A DNA stretch of 64,000 nt from Channallabes apus (taxonomy: Eukaryota > Chordata > Actinopteri > Siluriformes > Clariidae), in NCBI GenBank assembly GCA_030522415.1, contig CM060121.1, positions 22,231,142-22,295,141 on the forward strand, read 5' to 3'. Positions 25,270 through 38,800 of this stretch are shown in pieces. The notes under the pieces were generated by a model, which saw only the letters and a list, made by a program, of their open reading frames with translations, was not told the origin of the DNA and searched no databases. The number at the start of each line of letters is the position of its first letter. Within the stretch, counting starts at the first letter, position 1. A program made the translations under genes and the position numbers.

Positions 25270-26264
25270 ACCAAATGCCAACAGTATTTACAGTAGGTAA
25301 TATACAGTATATAGACAATTGCTTTATGTCATCCATGTCAGTTCCACATACTATAACTCTAGTCCATGTGTAAATGTCTCAATTTTCCTTCTTTATATTT
25401 CTTTTTCCTCTAGACTCCCTCATCATCTCATTCAAGTGTTCTCTGCATTTTTTTTTATAACATTGTTACTACATGTTAAACCTGATCGACTTAAATTTAA
25501 GAACAGTAGAATTAACCCTGACTGTCTTTAAATACATAGTATTAACGAGTGTGGTGTTTGCATGTCAAGAGCCACCATTAAGAACATGCTATCATGTAAT
25601 GTCATTAAATTTTTTTTTCATTTACCCATTTTTTTCATACTACTATAACTGGTAAAAAGAGGAAGAGGAATGTAGAATCTAAACATACATTAGGTTGATT
25701 AACTCTTCAGGGAGAAGAGTAACTGGTCATCATTACTTGATGTACAGTATTTATGATGTAAAAAGCACATTGCAGAAAATATTGAATAAACACACACACA
25801 CACACACACACAGCTCTTAAATATATGTTCACTAATTTAATATTGTACATGTATTATTACAGATGTTATGGTAAAGAAGGAATATTCATTAGAAATTGTT
25901 GTGCAATTCAGTTCAATACTGTAAATAATACTTCATCCATACAATAGACGTGGATTATACTTCATGTGCATTACATAGAACCATGGCTCTTAAAATGAGC
26001 TCTGTGAAGCATTGCCAAGGGCCTTTAAAAAAGAAACTTATCACACAGATTGATAAAAATAACATGGCTAAACACATGTGACATTTTATAAGGGTGTTGT
26101 CAACCTCAAACAGGAAGTTGAGGATATAAGATAGGAGTAACAACATGGTGGATGGAGATGAAAAGTAAATCAAATGTATTTATTTTCCAGTTGTTTTTCA
26201 AGCACTGTGGCAATATGTAAACACCAATCAATTTATTGTGCGTGTTTCTGGACTGAACGATTAA

Positions 26265-26350
26265 ACCAATGTACTTGCAGGAAACCCACCAAGCATGGGA
26301 CATGAAAGATTTGAACCCTCAACCGTGGAAGTGTGAGGAAAGCCACCATC
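26265..26350 (-). mobile_element. Fragment of the common SINE family
   Basis: ggaaacccaccaagcatggg and gaaccctcaaccgtggaag match the same positions in the better-preserved copies at 36770-37115 and 49885-50175. Only the tRNA-proximal end is retained. Confidence 0.5.
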
Positions 26351-26550
26351 CTGATCTATCAATGATGCACAGTGTATATACATAGGATGTACTACATGTA
26401 CACAATATGCATATACATAGGTGAAGTCAAATCCATATGATATGTATACATTATAAACCTGCGCTTCAGTTCCTACCTAATGCCCAAATCCTAGCCAAGT
26501 GCTGCAGGTCGCAAACCTGGATAAAATGGGAGGGTTGTATCAGGTTATAT

Positions 26551-26590
<40 letters not shown>

Positions 26591-26749
26591 GAATGGTAAA
26601 CCAGGCAGGTTTCTTTAGGATGTATAAAATAAACATTTTTGTTTCACAGCCTTAGAAATTTCTAAAAATTTAGCGCTTGATAGAAGTTTTTTTTTTTTCT
26701 TTTAAAGGGCAAAAATGTACAGACAACTACGTGCAAATTCAAAAACTGT

Positions 26750-27022
26750 CCCGAATGACGCATGCGCACAGCCCGGTCGCCGCAATTTAGCATAATTAAC
26801 GACGATTGGTTGAGCGCGGACATGATTGACAATTTCCCCGCCTTACGCCCCGCCTACCCCTGTCTCCTAGCTGCAGCATTCCCCTACTCAGAGTCACGTG
26901 ACCGCGTGGGCCCACAGTCACTGGTTGGGCTGTGCGCGGCTGGCTGCTTGTGTTTTCCCCGATCAGCGCGGGGCTCCTTTCCGTCTCCTCACCGGGCGAA
27001 GCGTCGTCTCCTGTCCCCAGCT
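26750..27022 (+). promoter_or_regulatory. CpG-rich promoter and 5' UTR of cbx6
   Basis: A sharp rise in GC and CpG content begins near 26757 and continues through coding exon 1. It holds an inverted CCAAT box (ATTGG, 26805-26809), GC-rich ccccgcc motifs near 26838-26856 and a palindromic E-box, GTCACGTGAC, at 26893-26902. There is no TATA box at a convincing place. This is the form of a housekeeping or developmental CpG-island promoter. Confidence 0.65.
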
Positions 27023-30000
27023 ATGGAGCTTTCAGCGGCGGGGGACCGCGTGTTTGCCGCCGAGGCCATCCTGAAACGGCGCGTCCGCAAGGTGGGTGTA
27101 TTTTCAGTTGCGATGCGTTTTTGCGGCCTTCGATTAAACTTTGCTCTCTCTATCTCTCTCTCACACACATACACACACACACACTGAGTGAATTCATTTC
27201 AGTGACAATGCCCTCTTTAGGTGCGGTTCATGAAAGGCTCGGGTTATTGTCTGGTTGGGGTGCAGGGTCCAGACGCAGCGCTGTGGATGCTGTTAGCCCT
27301 GCTCGCGGTGTGATATTCGGACAATGTGTTGTGATGCAGAAAGCGTTAGCAGGCAGGCTAGTTGTGTGCTTGTCCTGTGTGTGTGTGTGTGTGTGAGTGT
27401 GAGAGAGAGAGAGACTAGCGCTAGCCCGGGAGACGGACACAGCTGTTTTGTGTCTGCCCGCCTTGCTAATTTTGACAAAGAGCAGTCTGCCTGTGCTCGA
27501 GAAATGGCCAAGGCTTATTTGGACCAAACAATAACCTTAATTCAGGTCACTTGTATATCAGTCTCTAACCACAGCTCGTCTCATGAGCCCTTTGTTGGAC
27601 AAGCCTTGCAAAAAAAAAAAAAAAGGCATTTTGCTCTGGTTTCAATGTGTTGTGTGTATTTTGTTGCTGTTGTTTTTGCTTCTTGACTGTCTGACTGTCC
27701 CATTTCCCCATGTGCTTTTGTTATCATTCCAGGGTCGTATGGAGTACTTGGTAAAATGGAAAGGCTGGGCTATAAAGTAAGTCATCTGAAATGCGAATTG
27801 TTATTATTCGTTTGATAATAAACATACCTTTTATAAAATACCTGTGTTTGTATTGCATGTGTGCAGGTACAGTACTTGGGAGCCAGAGGAGAACATCCTC
27901 GATGACCGACTCGTAGCTGCTTTCGAACAAAAGTGAGTTTGATTCTCAGTCTTCTCGGTTATCACATACACCAAGCTTGTGTGTTTCCTTAAAATCTAAT
28001 ATGCAAAGAAACATTTGTCGTGACAGTGTTAACCTCTCGACTTCTGCATGTTCGGGTTGCACTCGTCTGATTCAGATTGTCGTGTTTGTCGTCAATACAT
28101 GCTGTGCATGTTGCACTGATTGACACAAAACAGTCCTTTCATGTAAACAACGAGCACATCTGTATCATCACATCTGTAATGGTTTGTATAATTTAGTGAC
28201 AGAAGTTTCCAGAGAGTGAGATTGTTTTGTGTAAGGATGTGAATATCAGTCCTTGGCTGAAATGTTATGTCAATTTTAAGTATTGAAAAATAAATAGAAG
28301 AATTAAAGAGAGAGAGAGAGAGAGATGAAATAGTGAAATTTTGCTGGTGATGAAGAAGTGAAGGTAAATGCACTATGGAAGGACCTTACAGCTCTACCTT
28401 GATGTGTCATGGTTAAAACATGACCATAGTCGGTTTAACCCAAAGTATTTATATTAGTGTGATCCAACCTTAAAATAAAATACCAATCTGGAACAAATTA
28501 TATTGGTCATGGTGCCAACTGCATATCTGCAGTATTGAGAAACAAACTATATGCAGTTAAGGACAAAAGTTTATACACACATCTACTTTTACACATCACA
28601 TGCATTTTTTTTCCCACAGCTCCACAAATTTTAATTTAAGCAATTGGTTAAAGACAGCTTTATTTAAGTGGGTCAAAAATGTATATACATCAAGTTGACC
28701 GTCTCATTAAAAAGTATAGATTCCAGAAATAAACGTAATAAGTTTTAAAAGCTTTTGATTGCAACCTTAGCTGTAAACCTTAACCTAAACCTCAGAAGAA
28801 GAAGAAACTGGGACCTTGTGAAATGGTAACGTCCAAATAACTTTTTTTAAACAATTATATTTAAATACAAAACCTCGGAAACAAACATGCAAAAGTTAAT
28901 AAAATTTTGTCTAAAATGTTCACGTGAGCCACAAGATAGTGGAGGAACTGGTGAGCGAGTTGGTGCTTTTGTTAGTCCTAATTCTCTCATCAGATGAAAC
29001 TGTTTGTCTCTAATGATTGGCCTTAATGTACTGTATCCTCAATGTTGAGAGGATAAATGGTTTTGATTGCAACAACATTTAAACTGTTAAAAATAAGGGT
29101 GGAAGAATCATACAGTGAGGGTGTTGCTTGAAAAAGGCATTGGTGCATGTCGGAAAATAGATGCCATCATGAGCATATATTGCATATATTGAAACAAGAC
29201 TTCATGACATCAGACAGAAAGTTAAAACTTGGCTGTACCTGGATATTCCAGCAACTTTTAAAGTTGTAACAAAATGGCCACAGAGTGAAAGTATTAGCAT
29301 GTCCCATAGAAGATTTGTGGACATGACTGAAAAAAAACATTTGAGCATGAGAGATGATTGACACTGGTTCTGTCAGGAGGAACGGGCAAAATGTCCAGCA
29401 AAGTATTGCGATATGTTTATGGAAAACTACCACAGGCATATGATTCAAGTTGAGCAAATAAAAGGCAATGCTTTCAAAGTGTATGGAAACATTTGATCCT
29501 CTAGAAACCTAATATAATAAATTAAGAATGGAACTTAAGTAGATTACTTTGCTATATGAGCATGTGTATAGAAACTGTTGATCTCAACTATATGGTGCAA
29601 TTGTTTTCCAGCACACACATTCTAGACCAATCTGTTGCGACATTTGTGGTGTGAGAAAGTGCAGAATCATTATGTAGGGGAAAGAGAATTGGGGAAATTG
29701 TCAGCGCTCACTGTGATCTTTGATGTCTATTGATGTCGATGAGTGTGCTCTGTGCCGTTAGGGCTGTTTGATGTGTGGATGTTTTGGCGTGCTCTATATG
29801 AGTCAAAGGATGACATTATGAACAATTCTTTGCAGGAAGTATTCAAACAGGCTACTCTACCATTCTAAGCAGTCTTAACAGCTATGGTCATAAAATCAGT
29901 ACTGGTAGACCTGAGATTGAGAGCTTGTGTGCAGGATTGGAGGAAGAAACAGAGATGGTACACGGCAATGTAACATGCCAACCAAAAGGAGATTACAGTA

Positions 30001-32195
30001 ATCTTAAGAATACAATTTTGAAAACCTGAATGAAATGAGTTCAAATAAATTTTCAACCAAACAAGCAAGAAACAGAATTTCTGTTTTATCTGTTTATTTA
30101 AGTGCGCTGGTGTCCATTAATAATTTTTGGCAGCTGGTTAATGAGCTAGATGTGATGGACCTTGCACGGCGAGCTAAACCATGTTGCTGAGTTATCTTGC
30201 CAAGGAAAAATATATAAGGTGAAACACAGAGGTCTAAGGCATTCTTGAGGGACATGTTTGTGTAAAAAAAAAATGTTTACAGATGGTAATACATTGGATT
30301 TGATCCAAAAGATAAATTGTTAACAAAACAAGAGACATACTTGGCCTCTGGACAGCAGATTCGACTAAATTAATGACTGCAATAGTTCAGACCGAATAAG
30401 AATGTTGATTGCTCCAGTATCATACAAAAGAAGTAAACCATTTTAGTGGTGTGTTATGGCTAGAAACCTGATTCATTGTAAAATTATCTTGTTATTAAGA
30501 GCCAACTGCTCTTTTTAATGGTGTGGACAGACCACAAAGAAGATTACAAACGAGTTAATTATTAATAATGGCGTTGAGTATTACATATTAAGTACGAGTT
30601 TCATGTTTCAAGCTACAGTCATATTCTATAACCTTACTCCTCATGTGCTTTTTATATGCTACCCTCAATTTCATTGTATCTAAAGTGAGGTAAAGAAGAA
30701 AAGATACATAAAAAAATGTATAACTGCCCAAAGCACCTGAATTATGAAAAGTGATCACCCTCATCTTATTTGTTCCTCCAGAGAAAGAGAACAAGAACTA
30801 TATGGACCAAAAAAGAGAGGACCCAAGCCTAAAACACTCCTTTTAAAGGTAAGTGTACCTTTTTATATATGTACCTTGCATGTTCAGTTGACCTTTTGTG
30901 AAAATATACTCCATTAATTTTTTTTTTATATTTCTTCTTAGTCACGAGCACAGGCTGAGAGCTCACCTAGAGTTCTTGAGTTCAAGCCTAGTCGGCCTCA
31001 GCCATCCTCCAAACCACCTCCTTCACCCACACCTGCATCCGCGCCCTCGTACCATCCCAGTAGCTCTTCAAATGCTAAGCTGCAGTCTGGAGCTGCCCAA
31101 CCCAAACTGAAGAAAGACATCCACCGGTGTCATCGGATGGCACGACGTCCTTTACCTCGCCCCGACCCTTTAGCTCCACCGGTCGGTTCTTCTGGTCCTT
31201 TCTCTTCCCGACCGACGGTCAGCCCCTTCTGTGAGACCGTCCGCATTCTTAACCGAAAAGTCAAACCTCGTGAAGTCAAAAAGGGACGGGTGATCTTAAA
31301 TCTAAAAGTGATGGACAAGACTGGACCAGCCAACAATAAAAGGACTCCAAATTCTAGCCATCAGTCTCATGTTGGGCGCCAGAAAGTTCCCTCCCGGAAC
31401 AGAGTGATCGGGAAGAGCAGGAGGTTTGGGGAAGTATCTTTTAGATGCCTGCAGCAACCCATGAGCAGTGCTGGATTTTCGGTTTTTAGAAAGCCAATTG
31501 AGGCTTATTCAATTGACCCTTCTGAGGAAAAGCCAAAGGCTGAACAAAGTGGTCACAAAACGGGTACAAATCCATTGGCATCTTCTTCTCAAAGTTCAAA
31601 ATTCAAGAATTCGCCTGTGTGTGAAGCGCTTGCCGCGCCACCTCGGTCTGCTTCAAGCTCTGAGGTCTCGGACAGTGAACCTCACCCCCCACCTCCAACA
31701 CAGTTCCACGCCAATCAGTTACCACAATCAAGTGAAGCCAATTCTCAAATTTCCCATGCAACCAAATCCTCTACTCAACTAACAGACTCGAAAGCCAAAT
31801 TGACTCAGTCAGCCATGCCTTCCTCTCCCATGTTCTCTTCCTCCTCTTCTTCCTCATCATTATCGTCCTCCTCTGAAGACAACGAGCGCATCCTGGATCT
31901 CTCTGTGCCTCATGGAACCGACAGGCGAGCCAGACAGCGCCAGCACTTTCGTGGCCGCCGGCAGCCCAAAGTTCCTGATATTCCCATATCCGAAGAGGCC
32001 TCAGAGGAAGAACAGGATCTGGATTGGCATCCGGAGATGGCCGCTCAGTGTGCCAACGTTGTCATTACAGACGTTACAACCAACCTCCTTACTGTCACTA
32101 TTAAAGAGTTTTGCCATCCACCTGGACTACCGGCAGTGGCCTCATCTCCCTGCTGTGCCAATCATTTATCTTCTTCAAAAAAGACAAACCCTTAG
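27023..32195 (+). CDS. cbx6: Chromobox protein 6, Polycomb PRC1 subunit
   Basis: Five exons, 27023-27091, 27733-27776, 27867-27932, 30782-30848 and 30942-32195, join in frame to 499 residues. The chromodomain (about 8-60) keeps the aromatic cage Phe11, Trp32 and Trp35 that reads trimethylated histone H3 Lys27. An AT-hook-like basic motif KKRGPKPK follows at 70-77. CBX6-type blocks [18 protein letters not shown] and [14 protein letters not shown] and a serine run (near 31845) come next, and the C-terminal Pc box [19 protein letters not shown] lies at 454-472. These features, and especially the RRPLPRPDP block, favour CBX6 over CBX2, 4, 7 or 8. The protein acts in the nucleus within canonical PRC1, where the Pc box contacts RING1 proteins. 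Intron 3 (27933-30781) holds a Tc1-like relic. Teleost a/b paralogy is not resolved. Confidence 0.96.
28554..29499 (+). mobile_element. Tc1-like transposon relic of the Sleeping Beauty type
   Basis: The left end cagttaaggacaaaagttta and the right end gtatggaaacatttgatc resemble the outer inverted repeats of Sleeping Beauty-like fish elements. The plus strand keeps recognisable transposase pieces with frameshifts and stops, for example [15 protein letters not shown] near 29190 and, near 29380-29480, [13 protein letters not shown] and QVEQIKGNA. It is inactive and lies in cbx6 intron 3. Confidence 0.75.
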
Positions 32196-35100
32196 CCACA
32201 AAAGCCAAAAAAAAAAAAGCATACTCTCTGAACTCAGATGCCACACATACTGCCTTTTACAGTGAAGATGTTTGAAATTGAATTTTGCATATGCAAATCA
32301 GAAGTGTCCCAACCACACTGTTTTCTCCTTGATAGACTGAGTTGCTTGGCCTGGATTTGCATATTGGAACATGATTGGCTCTTATATTCTTATATTTTAA
32401 GATGTAATAATGCTTCCCTTTCCAGAATGCTGTGGTGATAATTTTGCACTTTGACCGGTCAGTGCACTTAAATTAATGCCCCCAAAAGGATCTGATCACA
32501 AAAAGCATGTTTGAAACTTGATAGTGAGTTGAAAAGGGTACTTTTTTTTTTTTTTTTAATAAATAGAAGTGTTGTCTCAATGTTGAGTTGTAGAGATGAG
32601 GGGACGGTGGGTGGGGAAGAATGCTTATTTATTGTTTGTGGCCCCGTCATGTTTTCAACTAATGCAAGATCCAATCTCGTACTGATATTGCTGTCTCAGT
32701 AAACACAGCTGCTGAATATAAGCTTTATTTTGAAGCTGAATAGAGGGCATTAACCTGACCGGCTTCTCACCCTCTTCCAGGTGAAGATTAATGTCGATCC
32801 CTTATTGAACATCTGCGACATCTTTAGCCTGAGGCAGACAAATGCATTTCACAGGATGCACTTGGTGTGATCTTTCTTCATTTGCTTTCCCTAACCTTTA
32901 TCATCACATTGTGTGCTGAACCGTGTAAAAGACATACATTCGGTTATTTAAATCTTTTTAGCCGACTGAAGAGTCTGGTGTAATGATTAACTGCATGAAA
33001 GCACCGAACACTTTTATGACTCTGTAATAATAATGGGCTTATCTCAGTCGTTTATTTTTTTTCTTCACCACAGCCTACAGTTAATAGTTCAGTGTTCAGA
33101 GGTCCACCGCGAGGATTTTTTTTCTATCCTGTTTTCAGAAGAACATTTATCAGAACTCAGCTCTGTGAAGAAAGGCTACATATTGTAGTAAATTTGATCT
33201 GTCTAGAAGGTTGTAATTTAAACATTTGTTTCATTTAGGATTAGTACTTGTGCCATGTTGTATCCTTTTAAAAAGTAGATTAGAAGAAGAAGACGGTTAT
33301 CTGATTTAATTCTTTATTGCTTTCGATATTCTTCTTCACGTTCCTGGTAAAGCAAAAGACTTTATACTTGGATATCATTATATTACCGCAGCATGTTCTC
33401 AGGATATGGTTCATTTCTACCTTGAGCCGCATTACCAGCACTGGTATCACCTGTAATTTTTAATTTATTTATTTTTGCTTTGGGAAAGCCTTTGAGGGTA
33501 ATCCAGTAAGGTTTACTGGATGTTGATGGTAGACTAGACGTGCGGCGCTGGCCGCCATGTGGCAGTTATAAAGGAAATGCCTTGTTTGATCTCTTTCCCA
33601 TGCTGATATAATTTTCTTAGCCTCTAGTCAGGTTGTAATTAAAGGCAAGCGCTTTAAAGACTGCAAGTTCTTAAACACAAAGCAGAGACTTGTAGCAGCA
33701 AGGAGAGTACAGTTGCAGCATCCAATTAAATATGGAGTGACTTTGTGCCACTGCGACCGAGGACGAACATATGTCACTTTGTGATTAAATTCTTTATTAA
33801 AATTGCAGAAAGTGACTGCTTACTACTAAAATGAGATTTCTGAATCCTGGTTCATGCTGATTGAAGAGCCGAATATTGCCATTTCTTTAATCGCTGGTCT
33901 GTCATTAGTCAGTGTATAATATAACATGGAGAACACACTTTATTGAACTTTCTGTTATAGAATTCAGCCAAGAATTTACTGCATGGATCCATGCATTCAT
34001 ATTATACAAGTAATAATCTTGCAATAATGCTGAAATGGTGCTGAAAACCGTCTTCAGTGAGTACCTTTTTTTTTTTGTCATTTAACCAAAAGATTGACAT
34101 AATCTCTAAATTGACAGAAAGCAAGCTCGTTTACAAAGTGATTAATTCCGTGCTGTAGGATCAGGTGATAAACTGGCGCTGGGTTCAACTTGCACTGCCA
34201 ACCTCAGTTCAAGTACCCGGACAGAAACAAGTGCTTGTTGTCCAAACCCCCGGCTTTTAGATCTCGGCGCCAGATTAACCACAAATCTTCATGAAAACGT
34301 TTTCCTGACAGCATCTCTCCCTCACATCTTTTATTATGTCTAATTCACGACTACGACTTCCTTATTGAATCATTTCATTCGGTCCCTGATGGTTTATAAT
34401 TGTTCAATACACTTAAGCATCGCCAAACTGAAACTCATGTTTTATTGTGATGCCATTTTGCTTTGGCAAGATTTCAAAAGTCTGTACAAACCAGCCATAA
34501 AATAATTTCCAGTAACATGGACAGAAATTCATGTGAAGCTTGAAATGATTATTTTTTTTTTTTATTGTAGTACTTGGTGTAAGTAGATACCTATTGGTGA
34601 TAGAAGCACTGCAATTATTAAAAAAAAAAAAACGTTAATTCTTTATTTTATTGTAATGGTTTCTCATGATACCAGAGGGTTTTATACAGGTTTTTAACCT
34701 TGACTTGTGCATCTTGGCATTTTTCCTGCTCTAACGCACCTGATTCAGTGTCTTAGAGCAGAGAAACACTACTCTGTGCTTCTCCAGGACCAGACTCGGG
34801 AACCTGAGCTCTAAGGTATCAAGGACCTGTAGGTTCATGAGCATTATGATTTAACAGGAGTTTAATAGGACACGCTTTCACTGTGCAGATCACAAACTCT
34901 GATGTTATGTAAAGATGTTTTTTTATTTTTGTTTGTTTTTTACATGAAGCTCTTCTGTAAAGCATGATTATGATTTCTGTTTGACACGTTTTGCGTGACA
35001 TCCTCGTGTGAGTGAATGAAGGCATGGAGAGAGGGGTTCGGCCTTATCTATTTATAGTGCTGCAGTATTAACGCTGATGGAAGTGTCCACATGGTTTTTA

Positions 35101-35425
35101 AACCAGTTTCTGTCTGTAGGTCTTGGTGTTCTTTATGCTGATGTAATCATGAAAAGCCTTTAAATATTGAACTATGTATTGAGTTTGAACTAACAAACTC
35201 ATTATATATATATTTTTTAAATCTTGAATGTTTTTTGTTTATATTAATTTAAGTGAATTTGTTTTTGAGCTGGTAAAAAGGTTATGTTATTTTGATTGTG
35301 CATTCTGTATAGGTTTTTTTAATTTGTTTGGCAAAATTAAGAACATAAATTTTTGTACTGCTATGAAGTAGGATAGCTTGGGGGGGGTGGACTTTAAATA
35401 AATGCTTGATTGTGGTTTTTTGCAA
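32196..35425 (+). other. cbx6: 3' UTR of cbx6
   Basis: There is no coding frame. The stretch runs from the cbx6 stop to an AATAAA at 35397-35402, which is followed by a GT-rich element (tgtgtggtgtggttgc). An earlier AATAAA near 32558 could give a short form. A long 3' UTR also occurs in mammalian CBX6. T-rich runs and AT-rich elements are present throughout. Confidence 0.55.
35397..35402 (+). terminator. Distal polyadenylation signal of cbx6
   Basis: AATAAA followed within 10-45 bases by the GT-rich sequence tgtggtttttt and tgtgtggtgtggttgc, the usual cleavage arrangement. Another AATAAA near 35891 lies just after the 35849-35881 hairpin and is an alternative. Confidence 0.5.
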
Positions 35426-35848
35426 ACGAATGTGTGGTGTGGTTGCTTTACAAACTTCCCCCTGTTTTTACTCCAATTAAACTGACGGAACTGGATTCAG
35501 ATTCAAAGGTTGTGATTGTGCTAGATTTGAGTATGATTTCTTTGCTCCACATTCACAGTGAAACACAAGTAAACCACTCTGGCCTTTTTTTTTTATGGTA
35601 ATATGTGTGCGGCATACAAGAAAGACGGGGGTGTGATGTGGCATGACGCAGAGCGGAGTAACTGTTAGCGTCGCAAAGTGACTGTTTTCCTATAACGGCA
35701 CTTCCTGAAGTGATTTATTGCTCTTACACATCAACTTGCATAGAAAAACTTTTTATAATTAGTGAAAGAATGACATTGTTTTTTTTTATGATATATAATT
35801 ATTGATGTTTATGAAATATTTATGTTTAAGAGAAAAGTCCTCTGTCTT

Positions 35849-35881
35849 AAAGTCTCCAGTGATGGACACGCTGGAGACTTT
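35849..35881. repeat. Perfect 11-bp inverted repeat (hairpin)
   Basis: aaagtctccag and ctggagacttt are exact reverse complements separated by 11 bases, just before an AATAAA at about 35891. It could be a hairpin at the far 3' end of an extended cbx6 transcript. It has no poly-T tail of Pol III type and is too short for a microRNA precursor. Confidence 0.5.
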
Positions 35882-36609
35882 TCTATTTTAAATAAAGCTA
35901 TCAACAAAATGATTTTTTTTTAAATAGGATTATAGTGATCTAAACTTTACAATAATATTTGGTCGTGTTTATTCTACAGGGATGCAGGATGTGGCTTAAT
36001 GCAACAAAAAAATTCACGGTTTTAAGATCTTTACAAAGATACAGTAGTTGCAGTGATATACATTCTTGAGATCAGCATAAAGCTGGGTTTGACTAAACAG
36101 TGTTTCCACACCGGTGGAACGTCTGATTGAAGCTTTTTTAAATCATTTTGCTCTGACGTACAACTGAACAATCAAAATATTAAAGGTGTAAGATTGACAC
36201 TTACAAAAGACTTCAATCATTTAATTGGTGCAAATTTATTAACCGAGGCCGTATGTCCATGAATGATGATCGTGTTTGATCATGGCACTGGCGTACTGAG
36301 AAAACTTTCTACCTTGATGATATCTAATATGGGACACGTGCATTAGTGTCACAGGGAAAATAAGGGTAGTTTTGTTCATTCTTGTAACGGTGTTCTGTTA
36401 TTCTGCACGATCAGTCCTGGTTTGGCTTGAACACCCCTTGTATATTTTGTGCAGGGATTATCGTGGGACTATCTGTAACAGTAAAACTAAAAGTTGGAGC
36501 TAAAGGGAAGCGCAGACATGAGGCCTCCCTGTGATGTACGGCAGCCAACCACTTCACAATCAACAAACCTGAGTGAGCTCATGAGAATGGAGGAAGATAG
36601 CATCCAAAC

Positions 36610-37115
36610 ATACAGTACCATTCATTCATTGTGTATACCACTGATCTGGTGCTTGGTCATGAGCGGGCCTTGAGCCTATTTCAGGGAACTTTAGGTACAT
36701 GGTGGAAGGACTGGAGGGAATCCACCAAGCATAGGGAGAACATGCAAAATAGACCAAATATACCACTCACTCACATACTCATCGTCTATACCGCTTTATC
36801 CTCTCTTCAGGGTCACAGGGGCCTGAAGCCTAACCTAGAAGTCTTAGGTCACGTGGCAGGGTACACCCTGGACAGCGCACAAATCCAATCCATCACAGGG
36901 CGCACACACACACACTACAGGCAATTTGGGAACACCAATTAACCTAATTTGCAGGTCTTTGGGAGGAAACCAGATTACCCAGAGGAAGCCCACCAAGCAC
37001 GGGGAGAACATGCGAAATCCATGCACATGGAGACGGGAATCGAGTCTGGCCGGGAATCCAACCCAGACCCGGGAGGTGCAGGGTGACAGTGCTAACCACT
37101 ACACCAACCTGTCGC
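36610..37115 (-). mobile_element. Two tandem copies of the common SINE family
   Basis: The copy at about 36770-37115 ends with gggaggtgcagggtgacagt and gctaaccactacaccaacct, the reverse complement of a tRNA-like A box and B box region. A partial copy (caccaagcatagggagaaca) precedes it at 36610-36760. The same family occurs at 44815-45125 in the opposite orientation and at 49885-50175. Confidence 0.65.
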
Positions 37116-37164
37116 CTAAAATATACCAGTTTACAACAAAAAAAACACTACAGGCACATGAATA

Positions 37165-37310
37165 TATTCACAAAGGGCTTGACAAGTTTTTAGTCTAGAC
37201 TTAAAGCCTAAGACTGGCCTCTTGACCACTAAAGCTGTTCCAGAACTGTGGGGCTTTATAAGAGGAAGCTCTGCCCCATGCTGTAGTCTCACAGGTCTAT
37301 TTGTACACAA
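37165..37310. repeat. Unclassified dispersed fish repeat
   Basis: The stretch tttttagtctagacttaaag, then gttccagaactgtggggctt and ggaagctctgccccatgctg, follows a widespread fish repeat that I know only as interspersed sequence of uncertain class. Confidence 0.45.
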
Positions 37311-37900
37311 CTCTTGTTTCAAAACCTGTGTATTTGTGACTTTGTTGTTGGACACTAGATGGCACCAACCACCAACATACAAAGAGAAAACAAGTTCCTA
37401 CAGTAGGCCTGGGGCATCTACTCATTTTCTCCAACCAGTTGAAAGATGTTTCACAGATGCTCCGTTACAGACAAATAAGCTAGTTTCAGTTTCTTATCTT
37501 TTTAAATGAGAGTGTAAACATGACCATCATAAGTCACTTAAGTGTTCCCAAAGAATTCAGGAGAACATCACAAATGACATTTACATATGGAGCGGCATGA
37601 TGAAATGATGGCCTTTAGGAAGCTATTAAAGCTAGAATAATTAAAGCTTGGAAGTGCACTGGGATTGCTGAAAATAGACTTTCTGCTATGTGAGCTCTAG
37701 TTTCTCATAAAAGAGGTTGCCTGTGAAGTGATGAATAAGAGTCTTAGCTCTGACTGAAAAAGAAACCGAGTAATTGAGTAAACAAGTAATTGAATGTGTG
37801 TTCCAGAGTGGGATTTAGCGTTTAATAATAATAATCATGGAACTTTATCTGATACCACATTATTCATTTGACCCTAATTTTAATCCGAACTAATCTCAAG

Positions 37901-37940
<40 letters not shown>

Positions 37941-38474
37941 GGCCGCCATTTGCGGCCCATTGCTCTCATAACATTCCACAAGATACCGTCCTTAAGTATT
38001 CTGGTCCATGTTGGCAAGATTGTCAACAAATCTCCTTTTTTAACCACATCCACATGGTGTTCTACTGAATTCAGATTTGGTAACTGAAGGTCAATAAAAC
38101 AAAAAAAGAAAGGAAACGTTAAAGTCACTGTCATATTCATGAAACCAGTTTGAGGTGACTTTTGATTTGCGACAGAGTGCATAATCATGTTGGAAGTAGC
38201 CATTAGGGTAAGTTGTGGAACATGTACAGCAACAGTACTGAAATAGGTTGTGGCAATGAATATATGATTGCTTGGTATCAACAAGCTTAGAATTTGCCAA
38301 CGGAAGCATTTCATACACCACTTCCACCAACCTAGACTGTCGACACAAGGCGAAGTCATAGATTCATTCGATTGGCAAAATTCTGACCCTACCATCTGTC
38401 TGCCTCAGCAGAAACCAGAAATTGTTGGACCAGACTAAATTTTTTCCATCTTTAGCCGTCCACTTTTGATGAGT

Positions 38475-38800
38475 CTGTGCCGAATGCAGCCTCAGCTTTG
38501 TTCTTGGCTTACATACTGTACGTGAAACCCGACATTGCTTCTGCTGTTTTAGCCCACCTGCCTCAAGTTTCGAAAGGTTGTCCATTCTTTGTTGACCTCT
38601 ATCATCAACAAGGCATTGCCGTTATGCTGCTGATTTGATGTTTGTTCTTTTTTTATGCAGTGAAAATTCTGGAGTCTAATGTGTGAAAATCCCAGAAGAT
38701 CAGCTTAAAAACGTCCAACTGGCACCAAAAATCATTCCATATTCAAAACCACTGAGATCCCACACCCCCATGGTTGCTGGCCCGTTATGTATTGCACTGC
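38475..38800 (+). repeat. Dispersed repeat, copy 2 (family shared with 1335-1610)
   Basis: gttgacctctatcatcaaca, then gtgaaaatcccagaagatca and ctggcaccaaaaatcattcc, keep the motif order of copy 1, here with an extra 5' part. Both are old and strongly diverged. Confidence 0.6.

Larger units (their letters stand above)
24903..26745. other. Region between the divergent genes baiap2l2 and cbx6
   Basis: The noncoding first exon and promoter of baiap2l2 should lie here but could not be placed. The region contains a (GA)-rich patch at 25025-25065, (TG)n at 25179-25266, (CA)n at about 25789-25811, a SINE fragment at 26265-26350 and (AG)n at 26553-26587. It is otherwise AT-rich with no open frame of interest. 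Confidence 0.55.

Noticed and set aside
31468..32265. Alternative-frame open frames inside cbx6 exon 5
   Set aside because: They overlap the true cbx6 frame, which is supported by homology through its C-terminal Pc box.
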